DNA of 64,000 nt from Atrina japonica (Eukaryota > Mollusca > Bivalvia > Pterioida > Pinnidae): NCBI GenBank assembly GCA_030159075.1, contig BROG01000071.1, forward strand, positions 500,501-564,500, in the 5' to 3' direction. Position numbers and translations under genes: made by a program. Below, piece by piece: positions 25,071-38,601 of this stretch (position 1 is the stretch's first letter; every line of letters begins with the position of its first letter). The notes below the pieces were generated by a model. It ran no database searches, was not told the origin of the DNA, and saw nothing but the letters and a program-made list of their open reading frames with translations.

Positions 25071-26119
25071 GGGTTTATGTAGACCATCGGGGATTCAAAC
25101 GGTCCACCAGCAGTGGCAACGGCCCAATGGTTATTAAGAATACCCTCGAGAACTTCGTCGATCAAATAACAGAGACAACGCATAACTCATTAGTTCTACA
25201 TAATAACAATACCAAAGTTACAGTTTTATTAAGGAGGTCAAACGAAATGCACAAGACGATCGTTTCTGTCAATAAGACTTCATCAGTTGAACTCGATTTT
25301 AAGAAAAATGAATATTTCCGAACCAAAAACAGGTTTTTTGAGACTGAAAATTGAACACGACTCTAGATGTATTTTCATTATAGGTTATGATCTTTTTTTT
25401 GTAATTAGACAGAAGGTATACGTTTACCTTTTTATCTTAAAGCTGAAAACTAGATATTTATTTCATTTTGATTAAAACTGAAATACAAATTAAATATAGA
25501 ATTAGGACAAAATAAAATGATCATAATTTTATTTACACTACCACAATAACTACGTGATCACAAACGACTGAAATCTCGTAACTCATGAATATTATTCATA
25601 ATGCATCAGTCAATGCGAGTAAATGGTCCACCAGTTAGACGGATGCTTTCAAACAGCTTCTGCATTGTATTACAACAGTAATGACGCCCTCATTAGTACA
25701 ATGTATCATATTGATGGGCCAATTGGTGAAAGAACATAGCGATTGAAGACAGTGGTTTTGATAACGCTTAAAATCGTGGCAGAAAGTTGGGCCCACTAAA
25801 GTCTATGATATTGTTATGGATGACTTATTATGCATTATTGTCTCGTCTTTTCTTTTTTTTTTTTTTTAGAAAAAGTCAGGTTGAGTTAAGTTATTGCAAT
25901 TAAAAAAGGTCGAAATTTGTGTTTATCAAGCAATGTAGAAGAATACATATGGACTTAGGAAATTTCAGCATCAGCATGGGTATATTTCATTTGTTATTGA
26001 ACATCAATCTAAAAAGTAAAAAAAAAAAAAAAAAACAGAAAAAAATTCCTTTAAGTATTAGTATTATTTTCCAGACGCCTAAGTTCCATCCCGTTTATGA
26101 TTCGCAATAGTTCTTCATG
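25071..26119. other. Repeat-derived stretch
   Basis: 25084-25310 carries the block ACGGTCCACCAGCAGTGGCAACG and CAAGACGATCGTTTCTGTCAA, which recurs at 33391-33500 and, more diverged, at 57610-57700, next to Penelope-like copies. 25577-25755 is a diverged copy of the MITE at 28636. No cellular gene is seen. Confidence 0.5.
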
Positions 26120-27875
26120 TTGAAATCACTTGTATATCTGATTTGTAGTGTTCTAATGGACTTTGAGTTTCGATTATCTATTGGTACTTCTTCCCTTTTA
26201 TTTATAAAGTAATTATAAAAGGCATATGTATATTGCGGTTTCTAAAATTGAAATCAGAAAAATCAGTCTCTTTATTCTTCAGTTTCAGAATACGCATTGC
26301 ACTCCGTTATGATGGACATTGCTTATCACAGACTGTTCAAACCAAAAGGGGTTACAAACGATAACTGTTCGAACAGAAACGTGTTTTCCTTAAACTTAAA
26401 TTTACAAATAAAGGTATAGACGCTTTAAACATTAGCAATGTTCTAAATCACAAGAAAGTGCAGTTTTGTGTTCCGTCATATTTTAAAATGAAGACCCTTC
26501 CTTGCATTTCTTATAGTTATATACATGTAATTAGTATCGCATTTTCCAGTGGCGAGACATCAGACATCTTCTACATGATACCACCACATCTTGATGTGCA
26601 TCATCTCACTTCATATGTAATCATAATGGTGACGTTGCTGATAATAAAACACTAGAAAACCTTATTGTAAGAGGTCCTACCTTGAATTGGCTACAGCATT
26701 TCAGTTTAGTTATGAATGCTTTCGAGGATTATGCCAGACCATGGGCCAAACATGAAGAAGTGGAACAATACACTTTTGTCTGAATGATTACAAGACATAC
26801 AGTGTTGATAAAACCTCGTATTCGAATCCTTAAAGGAACTATGAAAACACGTCCCTCTGTATTTATTGAAACAGAAGTCCTAACGTAGTTTAATAGATTG
26901 CATGACCAATATTTACTGGTCCCAGCAGACAAAACCTCAAATAATATAGTTTTTATTTGTAAGGCACATTTCTATATTTGTTTATTAGAAGAACTAGGGT
27001 TTAATACTAATTCTGGTAATCCTACATACACACGTAGCTCACTTTCAAAGGACTAGATCCTTCCAACTCAGGTTTCCGTATAACGCTCTGTTGCTCTATC
27101 TACAACTGATATTGATTTTGAGCGTTTACATCATCATATCATATTTACATTGGATACCTCAATCAACAAAAACCTATATAGCAGAGGTACATAGCAGGAT
27201 CCAGCAAATATTCTGCCAAACCTTTATATTTCGTCTTTACCATGATACTGAAAGCCGATGAGGCATAGCAATACTGTACAGTTTCAGTTCCAGAAGCGAC
27301 ACAATTTTTCTCAAATTCACTGTATCTATACATAAGACATTTCTACTCTTTACACAGTAATCCCAGATGGAAAATTAAGAGATCTTTTCAGCAACATCGA
27401 CAACTGTCTTGTCTTTTTTTTCACTGAAGGTGGTTCCCGAAAACATAAATATCTAGTCATTGGTTATCATGATACTGAATTTAATTAACACCACTCTGAT
27501 TCTACACATAAATACACTGAAGTTGGAGCTGGAAGTTCTAATTGACAACCTATTTGTAATGCTCGGAGACGTGGTCTTTCAACAAACTGCCGTCATTCTT
27601 ATGAGAATTAATTGTGCCCCCTTTTGTCTGATCTGTTCCTTTATTCATACGAAACATACTTCATTTAGAATCTGCTGAATCAAAGAAGAAATAGCTAGCG
27701 GAAACCTTTAGTTTTATATTTAGATATATCTACGACGTTTTATCAATTATTAATGACAATAGTCGTTTTTGCGATTAGTCTGTTTCACTAAGTGAAATGT
27801 TGATTTGTATGTGCCATTTGTGACTAGGATTCTTTCCTCATTTATTTCATTTGGATGTAATTGTGAACTGACAAT
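26120..27875 (+). pseudogene. Penelope-like retroelement copy 1, degenerate
   Basis: Scattered frames match the same reverse transcriptase protein as the copies at 34090, 39322 and 60405. Examples are VPSYFKMKTLPCISYSY near 26470, YPxxxDTEF, LEFLIDNLFVMLGDVVFQQT near 27530, and the catalytic block, here RYIYDVLS (near 27722) in place of YIDD. Many frameshifts and stops are present. The 3' end shows the CTGTTTCACTAAGTGAAATG block. The family call rests on the PKLHK, LYTTIPH and GIPMGTNCAPLLADL motifs of better copies; a LINE-type element is the alternative. Confidence 0.7.
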
Positions 27876-28635
27876 AATGATATGATTTGACTTGTACTTG
27901 TTGAATCTGAATAAAAAAACCTAAGTGTTCTTGTCATTACAAGATGATAAAACTTTGTTTTCTGATGTTTTCTTGCATTTTGTTAAAGTCATACTCATAG
28001 TTTTTGAATAAGAAAATATCCTTATAGTTATGTTTACATGACATTTCAATATTTAAGGAATGATATGGGTTGGGGGAAATGCAGAACTTAAAGCTGGGCA
28101 GGTAATGATATATTTTGAATACATGTATTTATTTATTCCATGTCGATTGGCGACTTTAAAACTCAACAAATATATTTTTATAGGGGTATGTATTTGAAGC
28201 AACCATTACTTGTTTAAAATGCATGTCTCTCTTACTTTGGTGGTGAACGATTGCGGCTACTTCAAAGAACGCTGTGCTTGAACATTTGACGTCAGAGCAA
28301 AAGAATAAAAACATGAGCATCATTGTTCGGCGGAACACTATTATTGAAGGCGCACGGAAATCGGAGTGATACGATAATTATAAAGACATACAGATAATGA
28401 AATGGAATCTCTCCAAATTAATTTTCGTTTCTGACACAGAAACTGCAAATCAGTCGTTGTGGAGTTTGTTCATTTGTATGACCTGATTAAGTCACTCCCA
28501 TATCCTCCATATCATATACTACGGGGTTACGCGAAGTATAGATTATATATCAAGGGTTAATGTCTGAGCCGGAGGCGTATCATGTTGTCATGAATTTATT
28601 CATACATGTACACAGGTCCATCGTTGAAAAACCAC
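27876..28635. other. Gene-free AT-rich stretch
   Basis: No coding exon, RNA gene or bounded repeat recognised. Confidence 0.4.
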
Positions 28636-28864
28636 GGTCCGGAATCGCTATAATCTTTCCTACCATAGTCCAATGTGACCAAAATCTTTCGTAATTCATG
28701 AATATTATTCATAAGGCATCAGCCAATGCGAGTAAATTGTGCTCGTATTATTTACCAATTAGTTGGAGGCTTTTACACAACATCTGCATTGTATTACAAC
28801 AGTAAAGACGAACTCGATAGCGAAATGTATCTGATTGGTGGAAAGAGCATAGCGATTCCGGACC
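28636..28864. mobile_element. MITE, 229 bp
   Basis: Left end GGTCCGGAATCGCTATAATC and right end, in reverse complement, GGTCCGGAATCGCTATGCTC, both continuing TTTCC. Its interior (ATGAATATTATTCATAAxGC, ATTGTATTACAACAGTAA) is shared with 25577-25755. Confidence 0.8.
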
Positions 28865-29180
28865 TTGGTGTTACGACGATGTCATAGGTCATAGTATCCA
28901 CGCTATTAATGTAATTTCTCTTGAACACGTATTTCATCTTTTATCATACATACATTTATAAACTAACCATTGTTCTTTATCATGGACGCAAAGGGACATT
29001 AATTGTATTTACAAGAATAAAATCGATATCATATTACTTTTAATACTTGTATTTGGTGTATCATAACAACAAGAGCTTTATATAGGCATACAATTTTATA
29101 TTCCTATATATTTTGAAAAATTAAGATCAGGTCTAATGTGATATTCGTATACAAATAGTAAGGTTGAGTTAATCATTGTA

Positions 29181-29353
29181 CTAATTCATGTACCACGTGA
29201 TACCCGGTAACGTTTGTGTGGGACTATTGTTTCTATTAGTGATGGAATGATGCAAGCAGACGATGTCCCGCGGTAACTTTATTTCAGTGGGAAGTTAACG
29301 TTCCATCACTATTGGAGATAACATCACCGGTAATCACGTGGTACATGAATTAG
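29181..29353. mobile_element. Palindromic MITE, 173 bp
   Basis: The ends are CTAATTCATGTACCACGTGA and its inverted partner, with CACGTG and ACCGGT inside the arms. Pairing continues inward through ATTAGTGATGGAA. The element could fold as one long hairpin. A trace of ATTGTA lies outside both ends. Confidence 0.85.
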
Positions 29354-29605
29354 TCCCATTGTAAATGAATATATAGGAATTTATGTCTGTGTTTATGTCT
29401 TTTTGTTATGGTATATCAATCTAAGTAGTAAAAAAGGAAAAACTACATTTTGAAAATAAATACAGGTAATGCCCCTTTAAAGAACTTTTAGGAAACGACG
29501 AATGTTATTTATTCTATTTCAAACGCACCCATATAAATTATACAGTCCATTTATTTTTTCAATTGAAAGTTCAGCTTCAACATAAGTTTATTTACAGGTA
29601 TATGG

Positions 29606-29607
<2 letters not shown>

Positions 29608-29648
<41 letters not shown>
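29608..29648 (+). repeat. Poly(A) run, about 41 bases
   Basis: Uninterrupted A run followed by an A-rich tail. It may be the tail of an old retroposed copy; no body can be recognised upstream. Confidence 0.9.
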
Positions 29649-29650
<2 letters not shown>

Positions 29651-30480
29651 AAAAAAGAAAGAAAAAAAGAAGAATATAATAATTATTTTGTTTTAATGTC
29701 TGCTTCCCTTAGGCTTATTCAGTTATGTCTTCGAATTCTATGGATTTTTCAATAACGTATGTGTACATTAAAGTTTATTTAGCTTAGTTTATATTGTAAT
29801 AATGTCTGCATATATACGGCGACCCTCCCACCTGGTGATACAAGGAAGTTGTAATGTATTATACATCCTGAAATGTCATTGTGTATATACATCTTATGTA
29901 TCTGATATGCTGTATGACACGATGAATAAAGTAAACTAAATCCTTTTGTTATAATTCTTGGTATAATGTATAGTAATATGTTTCGTTATATTTTTACTCA
30001 TTATGTTAACGTTGTGAACCAATTTACGTAAGTTCGTTGTCATTATTGGTTTCTTTGTCGTCTCTGAATACGATTGAGAGGGTATCATAGGCTTTAAGTT
30101 GTTTATTAATTTTGAATTACCTGTACTTGTACCTGTGCAAAATAGAATTAGTTATATCAACACATACAACATATGATGGTTTTGTTATTTGTTTTGTCAC
30201 ATATAACATACCTGTAAGCAGTATTGTATTTGATTAATAAAGAATTGAATTATTGAATTTTACAATTGTACAATGTAATATGGACATGCACTGATTCATT
30301 ATAACAAATTATTATTATTATGAACGACCAACTATCGCTGAGCGATATATATACCTCGACATAATCTAAGTATACAAATAACCTCCATAAGTATTATAAA
30401 CTACGAGATTCAGTGAAATGTAAAACCATTATTACTGAATAAATGTGACTATATATGTATATATCTATATCTATCTATCT
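29649..30480. other. Gene-free stretch, duplicated in part downstream
   Basis: The block from about 30105 (AATTTTGAATTACCTGTACT) to 30440 (GAGCGATAT, CTCCATAAGTATTATAAACT) is repeated at about 31445-31815. No coding exon seen; an AATAAA lies near 29924. Confidence 0.5.
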
Positions 30481-30485
30481 ATCAA

Positions 30486-30486
<1 letters not shown>

Positions 30487-30556
<70 letters not shown>
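30487..30556. repeat. (CT)n(AT)n compound microsatellite
   Basis: Pure CT then pure AT runs. Confidence 0.95.
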
Positions 30557-30558
<2 letters not shown>

Positions 30559-30775
30559 CCAATTTTTATCAATATTTGAATTATCTCTAAATTTGCATCA
30601 AGATTTTCAGATATTTGCTAATATAACAAATGCACATATACATGATAAATCAATTTCATAGTGTATAGTAACAACTCAAAGGTCACATTCGTATTCTGAA
30701 AACGTTGAGACTAATGACATAATCATTAATCGATTATAACATACATGTATAACGCATGTCTAGTTATATTTTCAG

Positions 30776-30817
30776 AAAATGATTCCCAACTCTTGTAGAA
30801 TATTGTTTAAATACCAG
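30776..30817 (+). other. Short exon-like module 1 (candidate 5' exon)
   Basis: Acceptor-like TATATTTTCAG, then K-MIPNSCRILFKYQ, then CAG|GTAAAG. The ATG is at 30779, and 13 codons end exactly at the donor in phase 0. An identical module is at 32358 and a related one at 36454. Transcript evidence is lacking; it could be simple repeat sequence. Confidence 0.35.
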
Positions 30818-30919
30818 GTAAAGATAAATGACGTACGTATATATAAGAAGTAGCTACACGGAGTTATCATTAATCTATTAAAACATACATGTATAACGTA
30901 TGTGTAGTTATATTTTCAG

Positions 30920-30961
30920 AAATTGAATCCCAACTTTTGGAGGATATTGTTTAAATACCAG
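30920..30961 (+). other. Short exon-like module 2
   Basis: Same flanks (ATATTTTCAG and CAG|GTAAAT) and the same length of 42 bases, but the ATG is TTG (LNPNFWRILFKYQ). It arises from a local duplication of about 145 bp with module 1. Confidence 0.3.
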
Positions 30962-31231
30962 GTAAATATAAATGACGTACGTATATATTAGAAGTAGCTA
31001 TGGATTAGATACACGCAGTTGTACGGGTTGATTCGGGTACATATTTTATTACGTGTGGTACTAAGTGTTAAATTCTTGATAAATACTGTAAACTGCGTAA
31101 AAAGAAAGATGTTAATGTAAATGTTGTTAAAAGTGAAAAGTTAAAAACATCTGTCTGTCCGTCTGTCTATCTTTCTATCTACCTATTTATGAATGTATCT
31201 ATGTATCTGTCTGTCTGTTGCATAGGAAAAT

Positions 31232-31399
31232 TAAAATCTGAACACATTACGTTATAATCAACCTAGAAGGAAATTTGCCCATGTGAATAATAATTTATCA
31301 TACTTAGGATCCAAAGTCCATAAAAACCGTATCACTTTGTCTGGTTATGTTCTGAACTTTGTTGCAAGAAATAAGAGGGTTTGTTGTTAAGATTTCGAG
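31232..31399 (+). other. Duplicated short open frame, copy 1 (candidate terminal exon)
   Basis: After a TCTGTCTGTCTG tract and TTGCATAG, a frame reads LNTLRYNQPRRKFAHV.. to ..RNKRVCC and TAA. The copy at 32934 keeps the frame over about 45 codons with three amino-acid changes. I know no family for it. It may equally be repeat sequence. Confidence 0.3.
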
Positions 31400-31830
31400 T
31401 CTTGTATTCAATATTATAACATAATACCAAAGTTATTAAGTTGATTATTAATTTTGAATACCTGTACTTGTACCTGTACTTGTACAAAATAGAATTAGTT
31501 ATATCAACACATACACCATATGGTGGTTTTATTATTTGCTTTGTAACCTATAACATACCTGTAAGCTGTATTGTATTTGATTTATAAAAGAATTAATTAT
31601 TGAATTTTACAATTGTACAATGTAATATTGGCATGAACTGATTTATTATAACAAATTATTATTATTATTATAAACGACCAACTATCGCTGAGCGATATCA
31701 TCGTAAACAGTTATATATGTAGAACTACTACCTCGACATAATCTACGTATACCAATAACCTCCATAAGTATTATAAACTACGAGATTCAGTGAAAAGTAA
31801 AACCATATATTACTGACTAACCGTAACTAT

Positions 31831-32051
31831 ATATATAATAGTATATATATATATATATATAGAAGTATGATATATATATAGTATAATATATATATATATA
31901 TATAAACCGTAACTCTAATATATATATATTGCACATATAATATATATATATCAGAAGGTATATATACGTTGATATAATATATATATATATATATGTATAC
32001 CGCATATATAAATATATATATATAGGTAAAGATTATCATATTAATTAAACG

Positions 32052-32140
<89 letters not shown>
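31831..32140. repeat. AT-rich microsatellite cluster
   Basis: Several interrupted AT blocks, then a pure (AT)n run at 32057-32138. Confidence 0.95.
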
Positions 32141-32144
<4 letters not shown>

Positions 32145-32357
32145 ATATTTTCAGTATTTAAAATATCTCTAAATATGCATCAAGATTTTCAGATATTTGC
32201 TAATATAACAAATGCACATATACATGATAAATCAATTGCACAGGGTATGATAACAACTCAAAGGTCACATTCGTTTTCTGAAAACGTTGATACTAATGAC
32301 ATACTCATTAATAGATTATAACATACATGTATAACGCATGTCTAGTTATATTTTCAG

Positions 32358-32399
32358 AAAATGATTCCCAACTCTTGTAGAATATTGTTTAAATACCAG
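32358..32399 (+). other. Short exon-like module 3
   Basis: TATATTTTCAG, ATG at 32361, MIPNSCRILFKYQ, CAG|GTAAAG, phase 0. Identical in peptide to module 1, as part of the segmental duplication. Confidence 0.35.
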
Positions 32400-32933
32400 G
32401 TAAAGATAAATGACGTACGTATATATAAGAAGTAGCTACACGGAGTTGTACGGGTAGATTCGGATACATATTTTATTACGTGTGGTACTAAGTGTTAACT
32501 TATTCAGGACAAGATGTGAATATAGGACGAAAAAGGTAATATCTCTTATTCTATCTTGTAATTTATATATCATGTTGTAGAATTTGAATTTTCTGGGTGG
32601 GTGTAAATACAAAATTGATGTTTTACTGTTGTAAATCCAAAACTAACAACAAGACATGTATAGAAAGATATTATCTGTATGATGTTTTTGATACGATATA
32701 TTTTTAATCAAAATGTTTACTGCGAAAGTTGAAAAGAGAAAACTTGAAAAAAATTCTTGATAAATACAGTAAACTGCGTCTGAAATTGTACAAAGTAAAA
32801 AGAAAGATGTTAATGTAAATGTTGTTAAAAGTCAAAAGTTAAAAACATATCTGTCTGTCCGTCTGTCTATCTTTCTATCTACCTATTTATGAATGTATCT
32901 ATGTATCTGTCTGTCTGTCTGTTGCATAGGAAA

Positions 32934-33087
32934 ATTAAACACATTACGTTATAATCAACCTAGAAGGAAATTTGCCCATGTGAATAATAATTTATCATAC
33001 TTAGGATCCAAAGTCCATAAACACCGTATCACTTTGTCTGGTTATGTTCTGGACTTTGTTTCAAGAAATAAGAGGGTTTGTTGTTAA
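32934..33087 (+). other. Duplicated short open frame, copy 2
   Basis: A copy of 31232-31399 with the same stop and a TCTGTCTGTCTGTCTG pyrimidine tract before GCATAG. Differences from copy 1 are H for N, D for N and S for A. Confidence 0.3.
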
Positions 33088-33390
33088 GATTTTGAGTCTT
33101 GTATTAAATATTATAAACATAATACCAAAGTTATAATGGTCAAGACGATCGTTTCATCAGCTCAGCTTTAATTTAAAATTGATTTGATAAAGGGAAAGTG
33201 GTATCATACAAAGCCAAATACGAAATCTAAATGAATACCCAAACCCCTCTAAAAATAACCACAGTAAAAAGGACTATCTTAGCTTTCGCAGAACAGTATA
33301 ATTGTACAAGTGTTATAAGTGCGAAATATTACTTTAGTATATGATTATCAGCTGGTATCGAAGTACCAGGAACTATTTTGGTTTATACCT

Positions 33391-36060
33391 TCGAGGACTC
33401 AAACGATCCACCAGCAGTGGCAACGACCTAGTGGTTATAAATATTATGAACATAATACGAAAGTTATCGTGCTCAATCGATCGTTTCTGTCAAGTAAACT
33501 TGATTTAATATTCCATTTAATATGGATTTTCTAAAGGGAAAGTGGTATCATACAAGGCGAAATAATAAATATAAATGAATAGATAAATCCGTATAGGAGT
33601 AACATATCTTAGCCTTTGAAGATTTTATAATTTAAAAGGTGTTATTAGTGCAAAATATTACTTTAGTATAAGATTATCAGCTGGTAGGAGATCGGGCCTA
33701 GCTCAGGCTGTAGCGCGCTCGACTCTTCATCGTGAGTTCGTCAGCTAGAGTCCAGCCGGCGGCAGGTTGGTTTCCTGTCCTTTGGACTGAGACAGGAAAA
33801 ATCGAAGTCCCTTGTCACAGTAAAGAACCCTCACTGCTCAATGGAAGTAAGTGCCGAGCGTAGGGCAAAATTGGAAGCCCTGCACCGGCATTGTTGGCGT
33901 CTCCATATAAGTGAAAGATTATTGAGTGGGACGTTAAACAACAATACATCGTCCCTTTTACTAATAAAGTAATTATAAAAGGCGTATGTATAACACGCTT
34001 TCGAAAATTGAAATCAGGAAACTTCAATAAAATTCAGAATTACTGGAAAATCTGAACTTTTTCATGAAGCAAGAATGAACCCCCACACGGACTTTTTCAG
34101 CCCAGAATACGTACTGAACTCCGTTATAATGGACATTGCTGATCACAGCCTGTTCAAATCTACACGTTTTACAAACGATAACTTTTCTGAATAGAAAAGT
34201 CTTTTCCTGAAACTTACAAATAAAGGTATAGAGGCTTTGAACATTAGCAATGTTCTAAGTCTCAAAAACGTTTAGTCCTGTTTTCCGCCATATTTAAAAT
34301 GAAGACTACGCCTTGCATTTCATAAAGCTATATACCTTGTATGGCATTTTGCAATGCCTAGACATCATCCATCTTCTACATAAGAGATTTGTGTCTGTGT
34401 CCTGGACATCTTAGTGATTTATACTTTGGTATCTGAAATTTTTTATATTATATATATATAATCATAACGGTGACGTTTTGATATTTGAAAATTTAAAGAG
34501 TCCTAATTGCCTGAATCCCATTCCATAAATAGGCGACAGAATTCCAGGTTAGTTATGTCAATGATTATGCTAGATGGATGATGGGCCAAACATGAAGACG
34601 TGGAAACAATCTTTGTCTGAATGGTTAAATGCTATACAATGGTTGATAAAATCTCGTATCCGAAAACTTAAAGGAAATATGAAAACCCGTTACCCCTCTG
34701 TATTTAGTGACCCAGGAGTCATAACCGAGCTGGATAGATCGCATGACCAATATGTACTGGTCCTAACAGACAAAACCTCAAATAATATAGTTTTTTTTGT
34801 AAGACACATTACTATAATTATTTATTCGAAGAACTAGGGTTTAATACGAATTCTGGTAATCCTACATGCACACGTAACCCAGTTTCAAAAGGCGAGATCC
34901 TTCAAAATTATGTGTCCGTATTACGTTCATTTGATGAACCTACAACCGATACTGATTTTGATCTACCATATTTATATTGGATACCTAAACTTCACAAAAA
35001 CCTATACAAGCAGGATCAAGCAAATGTTCTACCAAACCATACCAAGATACTCACAGCCGATAAGAAGATACATCAACAATGTTTAAAAAGCGGTGTTAAT
35101 CAGATATTGATGCTTAAAAGTTCTAAACAAAAAACAGAAAATTTGAAGACACACAATTTTTCTCAAATTCACTGTATCTATACATAAGACACTTCTACTT
35201 TTTACACAGTAATCGAATTTGAAAAAATTAAAAGATACTTTTCAGCAACATCGACAACTTTCTGTTTTTCACTGAAGCCCGAAAACATAAATATCTAGTC
35301 ATTGGTTATCATGATAATGATTTTGTCCAACACCACTCTGATTATACACATAAAAACACTGAAGTTGGAACTGGAATTTCTAATATTTGTAATGTTGGTA
35401 TACGTGAATCAATTGTGCCCCTTTTTTGGCTCACCTGTTCCTGTATTTACACGAAGCATACTTCATTCAGAAGCTGCTGAATCAAAATAAGAAAAAGGTG
35501 TCCCTTAATTTTATATTTAGATATCTCGACAACGTTTAGTCAATACATACATACATACATATATCAATGCGATATATCCTAACAGACTAAAAATTACATG
35601 TAAATATACAACAGTATCAAGCACACACGCTTCATACTTTGACATATACAGAGGTAAACCACTTACTACCAAATTATCAGGAATATCGAAAACCGCGTTT
35701 AATGTCAATGATCCGCAAATTTTACGGTCGGTATAAAAGTCTTGTTTGCGATTACTGTTTCACTAAGTGAAATGTTGAGTTGCCTGTCTGTTGGCGGTTG
35801 TTGAGACGTCTGTGCCAATTATGATGAGGATTCGTTCCACATTTGTTTCATTTGGATTTAACTGTGGACTCACGCCGGTCAATGCTTACTCCTTCATGGC
35901 ACCCGATTCCACCGCTTGATTTATTTCCAAAAATCCGTATTTGTCCGATTTCTACTATATTTGTATCTATGTCCCGGTCATCCTGAATATTTATACTTTG
36001 ATATTTGAGATTTTTGAGAATATGTCCCACTGAAATAAGGTTGTCCAGGCTAACGTTACG
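33391..36060 (+). pseudogene. Penelope-like retroelement copy 2, degenerate, interrupted by a SINE
   Basis: Frames at 34574-34837 (SEWLNAIQWLIKSRIRKLK.., TDKTSNNIVF) and 34912-35187 (DFDLPYLYWIPKLHKNLYKQ) match the N-terminal and finger regions of the element's reverse transcriptase. The catalytic region near 35505 reads RYLDNV, so YIDD is lost. The 3' UTR block (TGGCACCCGATTCCACC..) is near 35900-36010. A SINE at 33694-33947 splits the 5' part. Many stops and deletions. Confidence 0.7.
33694..33947 (+). mobile_element. tRNA-derived SINE, plus strand, nested in Penelope-like copy 2
   Basis: GGGCCTAGCTCAGGCTGTAG (box A region), a decayed box B, CAGGTTGGTTTCCTGTCC, and the tail GAGTGGGACGTTAAACAACA. 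Box B is broken (TCAGCTAGAGTCC), so it is probably silent. Confidence 0.85.
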
Positions 36061-36453
36061 CAAAGATTATATGTAATAAATAGGAAGTGTATTGCTAATG
36101 GTACACTTTTGCTAGTGTTACTATTCTTGGACGAAATATTTCAACAATCATTTTCAAAATTAATGCCTATGATCAATGATCTTTCGGCCATGAAACTAGC
36201 GTTTCAGCTGTCGTCATTTGCAGTAAGCGTACTGCATTCTAATTGAATGAACGTGAATGTAGGAAAACAGTTCATTTCTGTTGTAAGTGTTACAGGTTTT
36301 GAAGACGGAATAATATTAAAAACATAAAAAATATCCCCAAATAGAGACAATATACATGTATATATACATTGATAAATGTTTCCTGATTTTAGAAAATGTA
36401 ATCGATTCACTGACCAGGAACAATGTGTAAAAGTAGAAATACTTAATTTTTAG
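36061..36453. other. AT-rich spacer upstream of short module 4
   Basis: No coding exon recognised. Confidence 0.4.
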
Positions 36454-36501
36454 AAAATGAATTCCAACTTTTGTAGGAAATTGAGCTTGTTTGAATACCA
36501 G
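36454..36501 (+). other. Short exon-like module 4 (best candidate 5' coding exon of the ZNFX1-like gene)
   Basis: Acceptor-like TTAATTTTTAG, ATG at 36457, MNSNFCRKLSLFEYQ, CAG|GTAAAG in phase 0. It is the intact module nearest the ZNFX1-like gene and would splice in frame to 38602, 41193 or 44126. A long GT tract starts 18 bases after the donor. Supported only by signals and by conservation between modules. Confidence 0.4.
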
Positions 36502-36517
36502 GTAAAGAATAAATGCG

Positions 36518-37175
<658 letters not shown>

Positions 37176-37221
37176 AAAAAAATTAAACTTTTGTAAGTTG
37201 ATCTTGACATTTGAATACCTG
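37176..37221 (+). other. Short exon-like module 5, degenerate
   Basis: TATGTTTTCAG on the left and CCTG|GTTAAG on the right. The ATG is lost and the length is 46 bases, so the frame is no longer in phase 0. Confidence 0.3.
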
Positions 37222-37351
37222 GTTAAGAATCAAATGTATTATGTAGCACTGGGTTAGATATACTGCATATTTAGGGTAGAAACTGTAAACTAAAACTGTA
37301 TTATTCCACGGCCTAATGCAATATATGATATAGGTGTGTATATGTTTTCAG

Positions 37352-37399
37352 AAAATCTATTCGAACTTAAGTAAGAAGTTGAACTTGTTTAAATCTGAC
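37352..37399 (+). other. Short exon-like module 6, degenerate
   Basis: TATGTTTTCAG is kept on the left, but the frame has stops and the donor reads GAC|GTAAAA. The flank ATTCAGGACAAGATGTG near 37502 matches 32505, showing homology with the module 3 region. Confidence 0.3.
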
Positions 37400-37585
37400 G
37401 TAAAAATAAAGATGTATGTATATTAGTTGAAGCAATGCCATAGATACACTGGTTTGTATAGGTAGATCTGGATACAGATTTATTATATGTGGTACTCGAT
37501 ATTCAGGACAAGATGTGCATTGTAGGAATGTGAAAGTATTCAAGTACTCTTTCTCATCTAATATCGTTATTTACCCAGGACAATG

Positions 37586-38513
<928 letters not shown>

Positions 38514-38584
<71 letters not shown>
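38514..38584. repeat. (AT)n microsatellite
   Basis: Pure AT run ending 17 bases before the acceptor of the exon at 38602. Confidence 0.98.
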
Positions 38585-38585
<1 letters not shown>

Positions 38586-38601
38586 TGAACTCTCATTTCA
38601 G

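Larger units (their letters stand above)
30105..33090 (+). repeat. Segmental tandem duplication, two units of about 1.4-1.7 kb
   Basis: Landmarks repeat in order. ACCTGTACTTGTACCTGT is at about 30120 and 31460, the TATCGCTGAGCGATAT block at about 30330 and 31680, TCAGATATTTGCTAATATAA at 30608 and 32190, the short exon-like module at 30776 and 32358, and the TCTGTCTG..CATAGGAAAATTAAA block at 31145 and 32850. The offset changes because (AT)n tracts between landmarks differ in length. Confidence 0.75.
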
